From NCBI GenBank assembly GCA_031261015.1, contig JAISKG010000102.1, forward strand, positions 1 through 17,624: DNA of 17,624 bases, in the 5' to 3' direction. The stretch is from Dysgonamonadaceae bacterium. Lineage in GTDB: Bacteria > Bacteroidota > Bacteroidia > Bacteroidales > Azobacteroidaceae. The notes beneath the pieces were generated by a model. The model did not search any database. It was not told the DNA's origin and saw only the letters and a list, made by a program, of their open reading frames with translations. Made by a program: the position numbers and the translations under genes. Position 1 is the first letter of the stretch. The number at the start of each line of letters is the position of its first letter. This document shows, one piece after another, positions 8,598 through 15,922 of the stretch.

Positions 8598-8659
8598 TTG
8601 AAAATGGAAAATTGAAAGTTGAAAATGACAACTTTTAACTTTCAATTTTCCATTTTCAA
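8598..8659. repeat. AT-rich long inverted repeat, copy 3 (rpoB to rpoC), 23-bp perfect stem
   Basis: Arms 8598-8620 and 8637-8659 are perfect reverse complements over 23 bp. Inside them, after one bulged G (8621), four more A-T pairs form (8622-8625 with 8633-8636), leaving the 7-nt loop TGACAAC. GACAACTT (8627-8634) is shared with copy 2 at 1526-1533. The hairpin starts 8 nt after the rpoB stop codon and ends 17 nt before the rpoC ATG. The arms are mostly A-T and no uninterrupted T run follows, so it is probably not an efficient terminator. Confidence 0.92.
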
Positions 8660-8676
8660 CTTTCAATTCAAAAATT

Positions 8677-11600
8677 ATGGCTTTTAGAAAAGAAAATAAA
8701 ACAAGAAATAGTTTTTCCAAGATCTCCATTGGTTTGTCTTCTCCTGATGAGATTCTGGCTCAATCCAGCGGAGAAGTATTGAAGCCGGAAACCATCAATT
8801 ACCGCACTTACAAGCCGGAACGCGACGGTTTGTTCTGTGAACGTATTTTTGGCCCGGTTAAAGATTATGAATGCCATTGTGGAAAATACAAACGCATTCG
8901 CTATAAGGGAATTGTGTGCGACCGCTGCGGAGTGGAGGTCACCGAGAAAAAAGTTCGCCGCGAACGGATGGGACACATCAGTCTGGTCGTTCCCGTGGCG
9001 CACATCTGGTATTTCCGGTCGTTGCCGAACAAAGTAGGATACTTGTTGGGCTTGCCGACCAAAAAATTGGATTCGGTCATTTATTATGAGCGCTACGTGG
9101 TAATTCAACCGGGAATTGTCGAAGATCGAGCAATTTACGATTTGCTGTCGGAAGAAGAATACTTGGATATCCTCGATGCGCTTCCCAAAGACAATCAACA
9201 ATTGGAAGACAGCAATCCTAACAAATTCATCGCTAAAATGGGAGCGGAAGCAATTTACGATTTACTTTCCCGTTTGGATTTGGATGCATTGTCTTACGAC
9301 TTACGCCACAAAGCAGGCAGCGATGCTTCGCAACAACGGAAAGCTGAGGCGCTGAAACGGTTGCAAGTCGTAGAATCGTTCCGTATCTCGAAAGGAAAGA
9401 ACCGTCCGGAATGGATGATTATCAAAATCGTTCCGGTTATTCCGCCCGAATTGCGTCCTTTGGTGCCTTTAGACGGCGGCCGTTTCGCCACTTCCGACTT
9501 AAACGATTTGTATCGTCGCGTGATTATCCGCAACAACCGGCTGAAACGCTTGATCGATATTAAAGCGCCCGAAGTGATTTTGCGTAACGAAAAACGCATG
9601 CTTCAGGAATCGGTAGATTCGTTGTTCGATAACTCTCGCAAATCGAGTGCGGTTAAAACCGATGCCAACCGTCCGCTGAAATCCTTGTCCGACAGTTTGA
9701 AAGGTAAACAAGGACGTTTTCGTCAAAACTTATTGGGTAAACGTGTGGACTATTCCGCCCGTTCGGTCATCGTTGTTGGACCCGAATTGAAAATGCACGA
9801 ATGCGGTATTCCGAAAGGAATGGCTGCCGAACTTTATAAGCCGTTTATTATCCGTAAATTAATTGATCGTGGTATCGTTAAAACGGTGAAATCGGCCAAG
9901 AAAATTGTCGATCGCAAAGAAGCTGTCGTTTGGGACGTGCTGGAATATGTGATGAAAGGGCATCCGGTACTTTTGAACCGCGCTCCGACTTTGCACCGCT
10001 TGGGTATTCAGGCATTTCAGCCGAAACTGATTGAAGGAAAGGCAATTCAGTTGCATCCTTTGGCTTGTACGGCGTTCAATGCCGACTTCGACGGCGACCA
10101 GATGGCTGTGCATCTTCCGCTTGGAAATGAAGCGATTCTGGAAGCGCAAATGTTGATGCTGGCTTCTCACAATATTTTGAATCCGGCCAACGGCGCGCCG
10201 ATTACCGTACCTTCGCAGGACATGGTGTTGGGATTGTTTTATATTACTCGCTTGCGTAAAGGCGCGAAAGGCGAAGGTCTTACTTTCTACGGACCTGAAG
10301 AGGCTGTTATCGCTTATAATGAAAGAGTTGTGGATATTCACACGAAAGTGAAAGTGCTCGTGGATGATATCGACGAAAACGGAGCGCCGGTGAACGTGCT
10401 GCGCGAAACTTCCGTCGGCCGTATCATGGTCAACGAGTTCGTACCGAAAGAAGTAGGTTTCGTAAATGAAGAATTATCCAAAAAATCCTTGCGTGACATC
10501 ATTGGTAAAGTCATCAAAACATGTGGAGTTGCCCGCACCGCCCAATTTTTGGACGATATTAAGAATTTGGGTTACAACATGGCTTACCGCGGCGGCTTGT
10601 CGTTCAACTTGGATAACGTAATTATCCCGAAAGAAAAAGAAGAACTGGTAAACAAAGGTTACGAGGAAGTTGAGGAGATTTTGAATACCTACAACATGGG
10701 ATTCATTACTTATAACGAACGTTACAATAAAATCATCGATATTTGGACGACAGTCAACAATAATTTGTCGAAAATCCTGATCAAGCAATTGCACGAAGAC
10801 GACCAAGGGTTCAATCCGGTTTGTATGATGCTGGAGTCGGGCGCGCGCGGTTCGAATGCGCAGATCAGCCAGTTGTCCGGTATGCGCGGATTGATGGCGA
10901 AACCGCAGAAAAGCGGCGCGGAAGGCGGGCAAATCATTGAAAACCCGATCTTGTCGAACTTCAAGGAAGGCTTGTCGGTGCTGGAATATTTTATTTCTAC
11001 GCACGGTGCACGTAAAGGTTTGGCTGATACTGCTTTGAAGACTGCCGATGCCGGTTATCTGACTCGTCGTTTGGTGGACGTTTCGCACGATGTAATAATT
11101 AATGAGGAAGACTGCGGCACCTTGCGCGGCTTGGTAGCTACGGAGTTGAAAAACAACGAAGACGTGGTTGCCTCTCTCTACGAACGTATTTTGGGACGGA
11201 CTTCCGTACACGATATTTATCATCCGGTTAGCGGAGAATTGCTGGTTTCGTCCGGCGATGAAATCACAGAAGACGTGGCCGAAAAAATCCAAAATTCACC
11301 GATCGAACGCGTAGAAATCCGTTCGGTATTGACTTGTGAATCGAAAAAAGGCGTTTGCTCCAAGTGCTATGGACGCAATCTGGCGACCGGCCGCATGGTG
11401 CAAAAAGGCGAGGCTGTTGGCGTAATTGCCGCTCAGTCTATCGGCGAGCCGGGAACGCAGTTGACTTTGCGTACATTCCACGTGGGAGGTATCGCTTCGA
11501 ACATTGCAACGGAAAGCAAGCTTGTTTCGAAAAACGACGGTATCTTGGAAATTGACGAGTTGCGCACGATCGATGCGGTTGACGAAACCGGAAAAGCTTA

Positions 11601-12951
11601 CCGGATCGTGATCAGCCGTCTTTCCGAATTACGTATTGTTGATCCGTATACAAATATCGTTTTATCGACACACAATATCCCTTATGCTTCCAAATTGTAT
11701 TACAAGAGCGGAGATAAAATTCGCAAAGGCGATATGATTATTGAATGGGATCCGTTCAATGCCGTGATTGTTTCGGAATATTCGGGTAAGATCAATTTTG
11801 AACATCTGCTCGAAAACGTGACCTATAAAGTAGAATACGACGAAGTTTCCGGTTTGAAGGAAAAGATTATCATCGAATCGCGCGATAGAACGAAACTTCC
11901 TGCCGCTCAGATTGTTGATAAAGGTGGCGAAGTATTGAAAACATACAACTTGCCTTTGGGCGCGCACGTAATCAAGGAAAACGGCGATACCATCAAATTG
12001 GGCGATGTGCTGGTGAAAATTCCTCGTGCGGTGGGTAAAACCGGCGATATTACCGGAGGTCTTCCGCGTGTTACCGAATTGTTCGAGGCTCGCAATCCAT
12101 CCAATCCGGCAGTCGTTTCCGAAATCGACGGCGAAATCTCATTCGGCAAGATCAAACGCGGAAATCGTGAAGTGATTGTCACTTCCAAATCAGGCGATTA
12201 CAAAACCTATTTGGTACCGCTTTCCAAACAAATTTTGGTTCAGGAAAACGACTATGTACGGGCGGGAACTCCGCTTTCCGATGGCGCTATTACGCCTTCC
12301 GATATTTTGGCGATCAGCGGGCCGACAGCGGTTCAGGAATACATTGTCAACGAAGTACAAGACGTTTACCGCTTACAAGGTGTGAAGATCAACGACAAGC
12401 ATTTTGAAGTAATTGTTCGCCAGATGATGCGTAAAGTCGAAATCGTCGATCCGGGCGATACCCGTTTCTTGGAACAACAATTGGTTGACAAGCACGAAGT
12501 AATGGAAGAAAACGACCGGATTTGGGGCAAGAAAGTGGTGATTGAAGGCGGTGATTCTCCGAATTTGAAAGCGGGTCAGATCGTGACGGCTCGCAAGCTC
12601 CGCGATGAAAATTCCGCTTTGAAACGCCGCGACTTGAAATTGGTTGAAGTGCGCGATGCGGTTCCGGCAACGGCCAATCAGGTGTTGCAAGGAATTACGC
12701 GGGCGGCTCTGCAAACCACCAGCTTCATGTCGGCCGCTTCTTTCCAGGAAACGACTAAAGTCTTGAATGAAGCCGCGATCAACGGCAAAGTTGATCGACT
12801 CGAAGGCATGAAGGAAAATGTGATCTGCGGTCACTTGATCCCTGCCGGCACCGGCTTGAAAGAGTACGAAAAATTAATTGTCAGCAGCAAGGAGGATTTT
12901 GAGAAAATACAAAATACTGCCATTCGCTCGCGAACATTTGAAATGGTCTAA
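8677..12951 (+). CDS. rpoC: DNA-directed RNA polymerase subunit beta'
   Basis: RpoC carries the catalytic magnesium of RNA polymerase. The 1424-residue protein is complete. The N-terminal zinc ribbon has C66, C68, C81 and C84. The active-site loop [11 protein letters not shown] has D470, D472 and D474, equivalent to E. coli D460, D462 and D464. The second zinc site has C813, C887, C894 and C897. [16 protein letters not shown] is in the trigger-loop region. The C-terminal part includes the sequence [20 protein letters not shown]. The ATG at 8677 gives [20 protein letters not shown]; no longer in-frame start was considered because the repeat lies just upstream. It is followed 23 nt later by a strong terminator, closing the block. 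Confidence 0.99.
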   Translation: MAFRKENKTRNSFSKISIGLSSPDEILAQSSGEVLKPETINYRTYKPERDGLFCERIFGPVKDYECHCGKYKRIRYKGIVCDRCGVEVTEKKVRRERMGHISLVVPVAHIWYFRSLPNKVGYLLGLPTKKLDSVIYYERYVVIQPGIVEDRAIYDLLSEEEYLDILDALPKDNQQLEDSNPNKFIAKMGAEAIYDLLSRLDLDALSYDLRHKAGSDASQQRKAEALKRLQVVESFRISKGKNRPEWMIIKIVPVIPPELRPLVPLDGGRFATSDLNDLYRRVIIRNNRLKRLIDIKAPEVILRNEKRMLQESVDSLFDNSRKSSAVKTDANRPLKSLSDSLKGKQGRFRQNLLGKRVDYSARSVIVVGPELKMHECGIPKGMAAELYKPFIIRKLIDRGIVKTVKSAKKIVDRKEAVVWDVLEYVMKGHPVLLNRAPTLHRLGIQAFQPKLIEGKAIQLHPLACTAFNADFDGDQMAVHLPLGNEAILEAQMLMLASHNILNPANGAPITVPSQDMVLGLFYITRLRKGAKGEGLTFYGPEEAVIAYNERVVDIHTKVKVLVDDIDENGAPVNVLRETSVGRIMVNEFVPKEVGFVNEELSKKSLRDIIGKVIKTCGVARTAQFLDDIKNLGYNMAYRGGLSFNLDNVIIPKEKEELVNKGYEEVEEILNTYNMGFITYNERYNKIIDIWTTVNNNLSKILIKQLHEDDQGFNPVCMMLESGARGSNAQISQLSGMRGLMAKPQKSGAEGGQIIENPILSNFKEGLSVLEYFISTHGARKGLADTALKTADAGYLTRRLVDVSHDVIINEEDCGTLRGLVATELKNNEDVVASLYERILGRTSVHDIYHPVSGELLVSSGDEITEDVAEKIQNSPIERVEIRSVLTCESKKGVCSKCYGRNLATGRMVQKGEAVGVIAAQSIGEPGTQLTLRTFHVGGIASNIATESKLVSKNDGILEIDELRTIDAVDETGKAYRIVISRLSELRIVDPYTNIVLSTHNIPYASKLYYKSGDKIRKGDMIIEWDPFNAVIVSEYSGKINFEHLLENVTYKVEYDEVSGLKEKIIIESRDRTKLPAAQIVDKGGEVLKTYNLPLGAHVIKENGDTIKLGDVLVKIPRAVGKTGDITGGLPRVTELFEARNPSNPAVVSEIDGEISFGKIKRGNREVIVTSKSGDYKTYLVPLSKQILVQENDYVRAGTPLSDGAITPSDILAISGPTAVQEYIVNEVQDVYRLQGVKINDKHFEVIVRQMMRKVEIVDPGDTRFLEQQLVDKHEVMEENDRIWGKKVVIEGGDSPNLKAGQIVTARKLRDENSALKRRDLKLVEVRDAVPATANQVLQGITRAALQTTSFMSAASFQETTKVLNEAAINGKVDRLEGMKENVICGHLIPAGTGLKEYEKLIVSSKEDFEKIQNTAIRSRTFEMV

Positions 12952-12974
12952 ACTTTTTGAAAATACTAAAGTGA

Positions 12975-13012
12975 AGTAGGGTTGATTTTGGAAATCAACC
13001 CTACTTTTTTTT
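12975..13012 (+). terminator. Intrinsic terminator after rpoC
   Basis: A 14-bp perfect stem, AGTAGGGTTGATTT (12975-12988) with AAATCAACCCTACT (12992-13005), closes on a 3-nt loop (TGG) and runs into eight Ts (13005-13012, the first of which is also the last stem base). It lies 23 nt after the rpoC stop codon and marks the end of the plus-strand ribosomal/RNA polymerase block. On the minus strand no T run follows the stem, so it is directional. Confidence 0.95.
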
Positions 13013-13036
13013 AAGGGCGAAAAGTCTTTTGTCGCA

Positions 13037-13064
13037 AGAGCCTTCGCTAATCTTGAGGCTTTTA
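13037..13064 (-). terminator. Weak hairpin, possible terminator for the XRE gene
   Basis: AAGAGCCT (13037-13044) pairs with AGGCTTTT (13057-13064) with one G-T wobble and a 12-nt loop. It lies 23 nt beyond the stop codon of the minus-strand regulator at 13088. On the minus strand only a short T stretch follows, so termination here is doubtful. It is listed because no better candidate exists in the gap between the rpoC terminator and this gene. Confidence 0.25.
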
Positions 13065-13087
13065 ATATTTTATTAACTCACGTTATT

Positions 13088-13495
13088 TTAGGAATTCGAT
13101 TCCAAATACTTTTCCGAAATCAGTTTCACCAGATTTTCGATGTTTTTACTTTGTTGTTCGCCGGTTTCCGCCATCTTTTCGATGGTGCGGCTGTTGATTT
13201 TAATTACTTCGGAAAGATTATAAATGGTTTTATTTGCTTGAAGATCGTCCACCCGGACGACATAAGCTTCGGAATGTTCTTCTGCCATATTAGCATGCTT
13301 TTTCAGAATCAATTCGTTGACTTCAATATCTAAAAATTCTGCAATTTGTTCCAGTTTCCGGATCGAGATATTGGAATTGCGAAGTGTTCGGTTGATACTG
13401 TTTTCCTTGATTCCTAAACGTTGAGCCAAGTCACGTTTGGTCTTCTTTTGTTCCTTCAGTAATCGTTCGATAATATTCTTTTGTAGTTCAGACAT
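13088..13495 (-). CDS. XRE-family helix-turn-helix regulator
   Basis: The 135-residue protein has an N-terminal lambda-repressor-like (HTH_3) DNA-binding domain at about residues 8-62. Its recognition region is KRDLAQRLGIKENSINRTLR (19-38), followed by the family's NISIRKLEQIAEFLDIEVNELI. The remainder (about 85-135) is predicted helical and charged, with a pattern suggestive of a coiled coil, so it may form dimers or oligomers. It has no ligand-binding or protease domain. It is transcribed away from the small plus-strand gene at 13677, with 181 nt between the two starts. Such stand-alone regulators are common in Bacteroidetes; its targets cannot be read from the sequence, but control of its own promoter and of the divergent gene is a reasonable inference. 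Confidence 0.85.
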   Translation of the reverse strand: MSELQKNIIERLLKEQKKTKRDLAQRLGIKENSINRTLRNSNISIRKLEQIAEFLDIEVNELILKKHANMAEEHSEAYVVRVDDLQANKTIYNLSEVIKINSRTIEKMAETGEQQSKNIENLVKLISEKYLESNS

Positions 13496-13553
13496 ATAAC
13501 CAAATTATGCAAAATAAGTATAGTAAAAATAGCCTTTTATTCTAAAAATGTTA

Positions 13554-13587
13554 TATATTTGCATTTTATGCGCAACTTTATTGTTTG
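13554..13587 (+). promoter_or_regulatory. Possible promoter and operator between the divergent pair
   Basis: TATATTTG (13554-13561) fits the Bacteroidetes -7 consensus TAnnTTTG, but no good -33 TTTG lies upstream. Alternatively, TTTG at 13558-13561 is a -33 element for TATTGTTTG (13579-13587), with a 17-nt spacing and one extra base in the -7 box. The palindrome GCAT-TTT-ATGC (13561-13571) overlaps the first reading and lies in the spacer of the second, a usual place for an operator. A related TTATGC word is at 13505-13510. No binding data support this. Confidence 0.3.
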
Positions 13588-13676
13588 AAATGTGTAATTG
13601 TATTCTGCATTTCCTCCAAAGTAAGCATCAAATATAAAGAAAAATATTGATACAATTAACTAAACACCTCGATTTT

Positions 13677-13910
13677 ATGGATGAATTGGGATTAATCAGG
13701 TACAGAAAATCCTTGGAGCAACGATTTGGCGACGTACGCAAAGCTTGCGAACGAGCCGGCGTTTCTCCTGCAGTTTTGCAATCGGCCTTGAAAAAAAATT
13801 TAATCGACGATTTAACTGATAAAGAGTTACGGGTTATAGACGCTTTTACCGCTATTCTGGATGAGAGAAAATCCAAAAAAGCGGCATTAAAACGCGTAAT
13901 TCAATATTAA
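13677..13910 (+). CDS. Small protein of unknown function, possibly helix-turn-helix
   Basis: I do not recognise this family. From the ATG at 13677 the product is 77 residues; an in-frame TTG at 13647 would add 10, but the ATG is preferred because it begins at [19 protein letters not shown] and leaves a normal leader. It is mostly helical and charged. The segment [20 protein letters not shown] (about residues 18-37) looks like a helix-turn-helix (alternating hydrophobics with AGVSPAVL at the turn), so a DNA-binding role is possible but unproven. There is no signal peptide or membrane segment. It diverges from the XRE gene and converges on oadB, overlapping it by the 4 bases TTAA (13907-13910), which contain both stop codons. 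Confidence 0.6.
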   Translation: MDELGLIRYRKSLEQRFGDVRKACERAGVSPAVLQSALKKNLIDDLTDKELRVIDAFTAILDERKSKKAALKRVIQY

Positions 13911-15091
13911 CCTAAGATACTTAACAAGATACCTGCCGCTACGGCCGAACCGATCACTCCGGCTACATTAGGCCCCATCGCGTGCATCAGCAAGAAATTT
14001 CCGGGATTGGCTTCTTGCCCAACGACTTGGGAAACACGCGCGGCCATCGGAACGGCAGAAACTCCGGCCGAACCGATCAGCGGATTAATCTTTTCTTTGC
14101 TAAACAAATTCATGAATTTAGCCAGCAAAACGCCGCCGGCAGTGCCCAAACTGAAAGCGACTACGCCCATGAGCAAGATTTTTAAAGTACTGACATTTAA
14201 GAAGTTTCCTGCAGTAGCAGTCGCTCCGACGGAAAGTCCCAGAAAGATGGTCACGATATTCATTAATTCATTTTGTACGGTTTTGCTTAAGCGTTCCACT
14301 ACACCGCTTTCGCGCATTAAATTGCCGAGCATCAAGCAACTAATTAATGGTGCAGCATCGTGCAGCAAGAGCGAAACGATGATCGTTACGGCAATCGGGA
14401 AAATAATTCGTTCGGTGCGGGAAACCGTCCGGAGTTGTTTCATCTCGATGTTACGCTCCTTTTTCGTTGTGAGCGCTTTCATGATAGGCGGCTGAATCAC
14501 AGGAACCAAAGCCATGTAGGAATAAGCGGCGACGGCGATTGGTCCTAATAAATGCGGAGCTAATTTTGAAGTAAGAAAGATGGCGGTCGGGCCGTCGGCG
14601 CCTCCGATGATGCCGATGGAAGCGGCTTCATTCGGTAAAAACCCCAAGGCAATAGCGCCTAAATAAGTTGCAAAAATTCCTAATTGCGCGGCGGCTCCCA
14701 GCAACAAACTTTTCGGATTGGCCAAGAGCGGACCGAAATCAGTCATCGCGCCTACACCCACGAAAATCAAACAAGGATAAATGCCTAATTTAACGCCTAA
14801 ATACAAGAAATCGAGCAATCCTGCGCCGTTGGCAAATTCCTGCCAATGTATGTGTCCGTCGGCAAAGAGTTCGGGTGTGAAAAGTCCGCCCAAAGGCAAA
14901 TTGCTGATAATCATACCGAAAGCGATCGGGAGCAGCAAAAGCGGCTCAAACTTCTTAACAATAGCGAGATACAACAAAAAGCAACCGATAGCAATCATGA
15001 GTAAATAGCCCCAATTTCCAGCTAAATGGGCGATTCCGGTATCTTGGACAAATTTCAATAAACTGTCCCCAATATGAAGTGATTCTTCCAT
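13907..15091 (-). CDS. oadB: Na+-pumping decarboxylase beta subunit (OadB/MmdB/GcdB family)
   Basis: This integral membrane subunit decarboxylates carboxybiotin and uses the energy to export Na+. The 394-residue protein is hydrophobic throughout, with many membrane spans. The family signature GGADGPT at residues 163-169 includes D166, which by motif matches the catalytic and Na+-binding D203 of Klebsiella OadB. The C-terminal part has [14 protein letters not shown] and [15 protein letters not shown], corresponding to the other conserved Na+-path region. The ATG at 15091 lies 29 nt after the biotin-carrier gene. Sequence alone cannot tell whether the complex acts on oxaloacetate, methylmalonyl-CoA or glutaconyl-CoA; methylmalonyl-CoA would fit a propionate-forming Bacteroidales. 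The symbol is a family label. Confidence 0.93.
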   Translation of the reverse strand: MEESLHIGDSLLKFVQDTGIAHLAGNWGYLLMIAIGCFLLYLAIVKKFEPLLLLPIAFGMIISNLPLGGLFTPELFADGHIHWQEFANGAGLLDFLYLGVKLGIYPCLIFVGVGAMTDFGPLLANPKSLLLGAAAQLGIFATYLGAIALGFLPNEAASIGIIGGADGPTAIFLTSKLAPHLLGPIAVAAYSYMALVPVIQPPIMKALTTKKERNIEMKQLRTVSRTERIIFPIAVTIIVSLLLHDAAPLISCLMLGNLMRESGVVERLSKTVQNELMNIVTIFLGLSVGATATAGNFLNVSTLKILLMGVVAFSLGTAGGVLLAKFMNLFSKEKINPLIGSAGVSAVPMAARVSQVVGQEANPGNFLLMHAMGPNVAGVIGSAVAAGILLSILG

Positions 15092-15120
15092 TCTAATCTA
15101 CTTTTTAGTTTGGTGTAAAA

Positions 15121-15543
15121 TTATTCAAAATCGACTAAAGTATTACCTTGCAATACATTGTCGCCTACTTTAACATGAATTGTCTTGATTGTACCGTCGC
15201 GGTGGGCAAGGATATTATTTTCCATTTTCATGGATTCCATGATCAATAAAACGGCGCCTTTTTTGACTTCCTGACCGGCGGCGACTTCGATTTTCAAGAT
15301 ATTTCCCGGAATAGGCGCTTGGATAGACGATGCTCCTCCGGTCGATGCAGGTTCCGGCTTCGGAAACGAAGATGCTGCGAGCGATTTCGGCAAGACTGCA
15401 GGTTTGGATACTTTCTTTGTTTCTCCTTCTATTTCAACTAAAATCGTTTTGCCGTTCACGCTGACTTCTGCAGTATTTGCTTCTTTTTCTTCAATAACCA
15501 CTTCATAAGTTTTTCCGGCTATTTTCAATTGGAATGATTTCAT
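15121..15543 (-). CDS. Biotin carboxyl carrier subunit of the sodium-pump decarboxylase
   Basis: The protein carries biotin between the carboxyltransferase and the beta subunit. The 140-residue product has an N-terminal beta-rich region (about 1-40), a Lys/Pro/Ala/Ser-rich linker (about 42-72) and a C-terminal biotinyl domain (about 73-140). The attachment motif is ESMKMEN with the predicted biotinylated lysine K106, 34 residues from the C-terminus, the usual distance. The motif has S where many carriers have A (EAMKM); the Ser form is also common. It lies between the gamma and beta genes with short spacers (26 and 29 nt), so the three are almost certainly one operon. A carrier for acetyl-CoA carboxylase is less likely given the neighbours. 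Confidence 0.93.
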   Translation of the reverse strand: MKSFQLKIAGKTYEVVIEEKEANTAEVSVNGKTILVEIEGETKKVSKPAVLPKSLAASSFPKPEPASTGGASSIQAPIPGNILKIEVAAGQEVKKGAVLLIMESMKMENNILAHRDGTIKTIHVKVGDNVLQGNTLVDFE

Positions 15544-15569
15544 ATTTATTTATTTTTTGTCGTTAAAAA

Positions 15570-15899
15570 TCACATCCCAGTGTTGGGAAATTTCATGTTC
15601 CAAGACGAATAGGGCTTATGACGAATAGTCAACAAGCAACTTTCCTGATCGTGTACGTCTGCTTGGTACAAATAGATAGCCAATGCGACAGCGGCTCGTT
15701 CTTCTTCCGATAGTTCTTCCCGGTTGGAAACGTTTTGTCGGGTAGAAGCGGGATTTTCCGGTTTTTGCTCTTTTTCCCGGAAAATTATGCTGAAAAGTTT
15801 CAATATGCCGACCAACAAAATCAAGACTGCGAAAACGATTAATAATCCTAATCCGGTTATTATCAGCGCATTCGACCAATTGATTGCTAAAAGTGCCAT
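15570..15899 (-). CDS. oadG: Sodium-pump decarboxylase gamma subunit (OadG family)
   Basis: Gamma subunits are small membrane proteins that help assemble the alpha and beta subunits of Na+ decarboxylases. The 109-residue product has one N-terminal hydrophobic segment (about residues 9-39, ALIITGLGLLIVFAVLILLV) and a charged cytoplasmic tail containing EELSEEERAAVALAIYLYQ, a helix often seen in this family, ending near NMKFPNTGM. The sequence is poorly conserved in general, so the call rests on topology, that helix and the position next to the biotin carrier and beta genes. It starts 23 nt after the pepP stop codon, so pepP may be in the same transcript. Confidence 0.82.
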   Translation of the reverse strand: MALLAINWSNALIITGLGLLIVFAVLILLVGILKLFSIIFREKEQKPENPASTRQNVSNREELSEEERAAVALAIYLYQADVHDQESCLLTIRHKPYSSWNMKFPNTGM

Positions 15900-15922
15900 T
15901 CTGATTTTATTTTTAAGTTTTG

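Noticed and set aside
200..8668. CRISPR or tandem array reading of the TTGAAAAT repeats
   Set aside because: The words are imperfect, face each other as hairpin arms, have no spacers of regular length, and no cas gene is near.
13088..13910. Toxin-antitoxin module
   Set aside because: The XRE gene and the small gene are divergent, not an operon, and the small protein has no visible toxin motif (HipA, HigB, RelE or Fic type).
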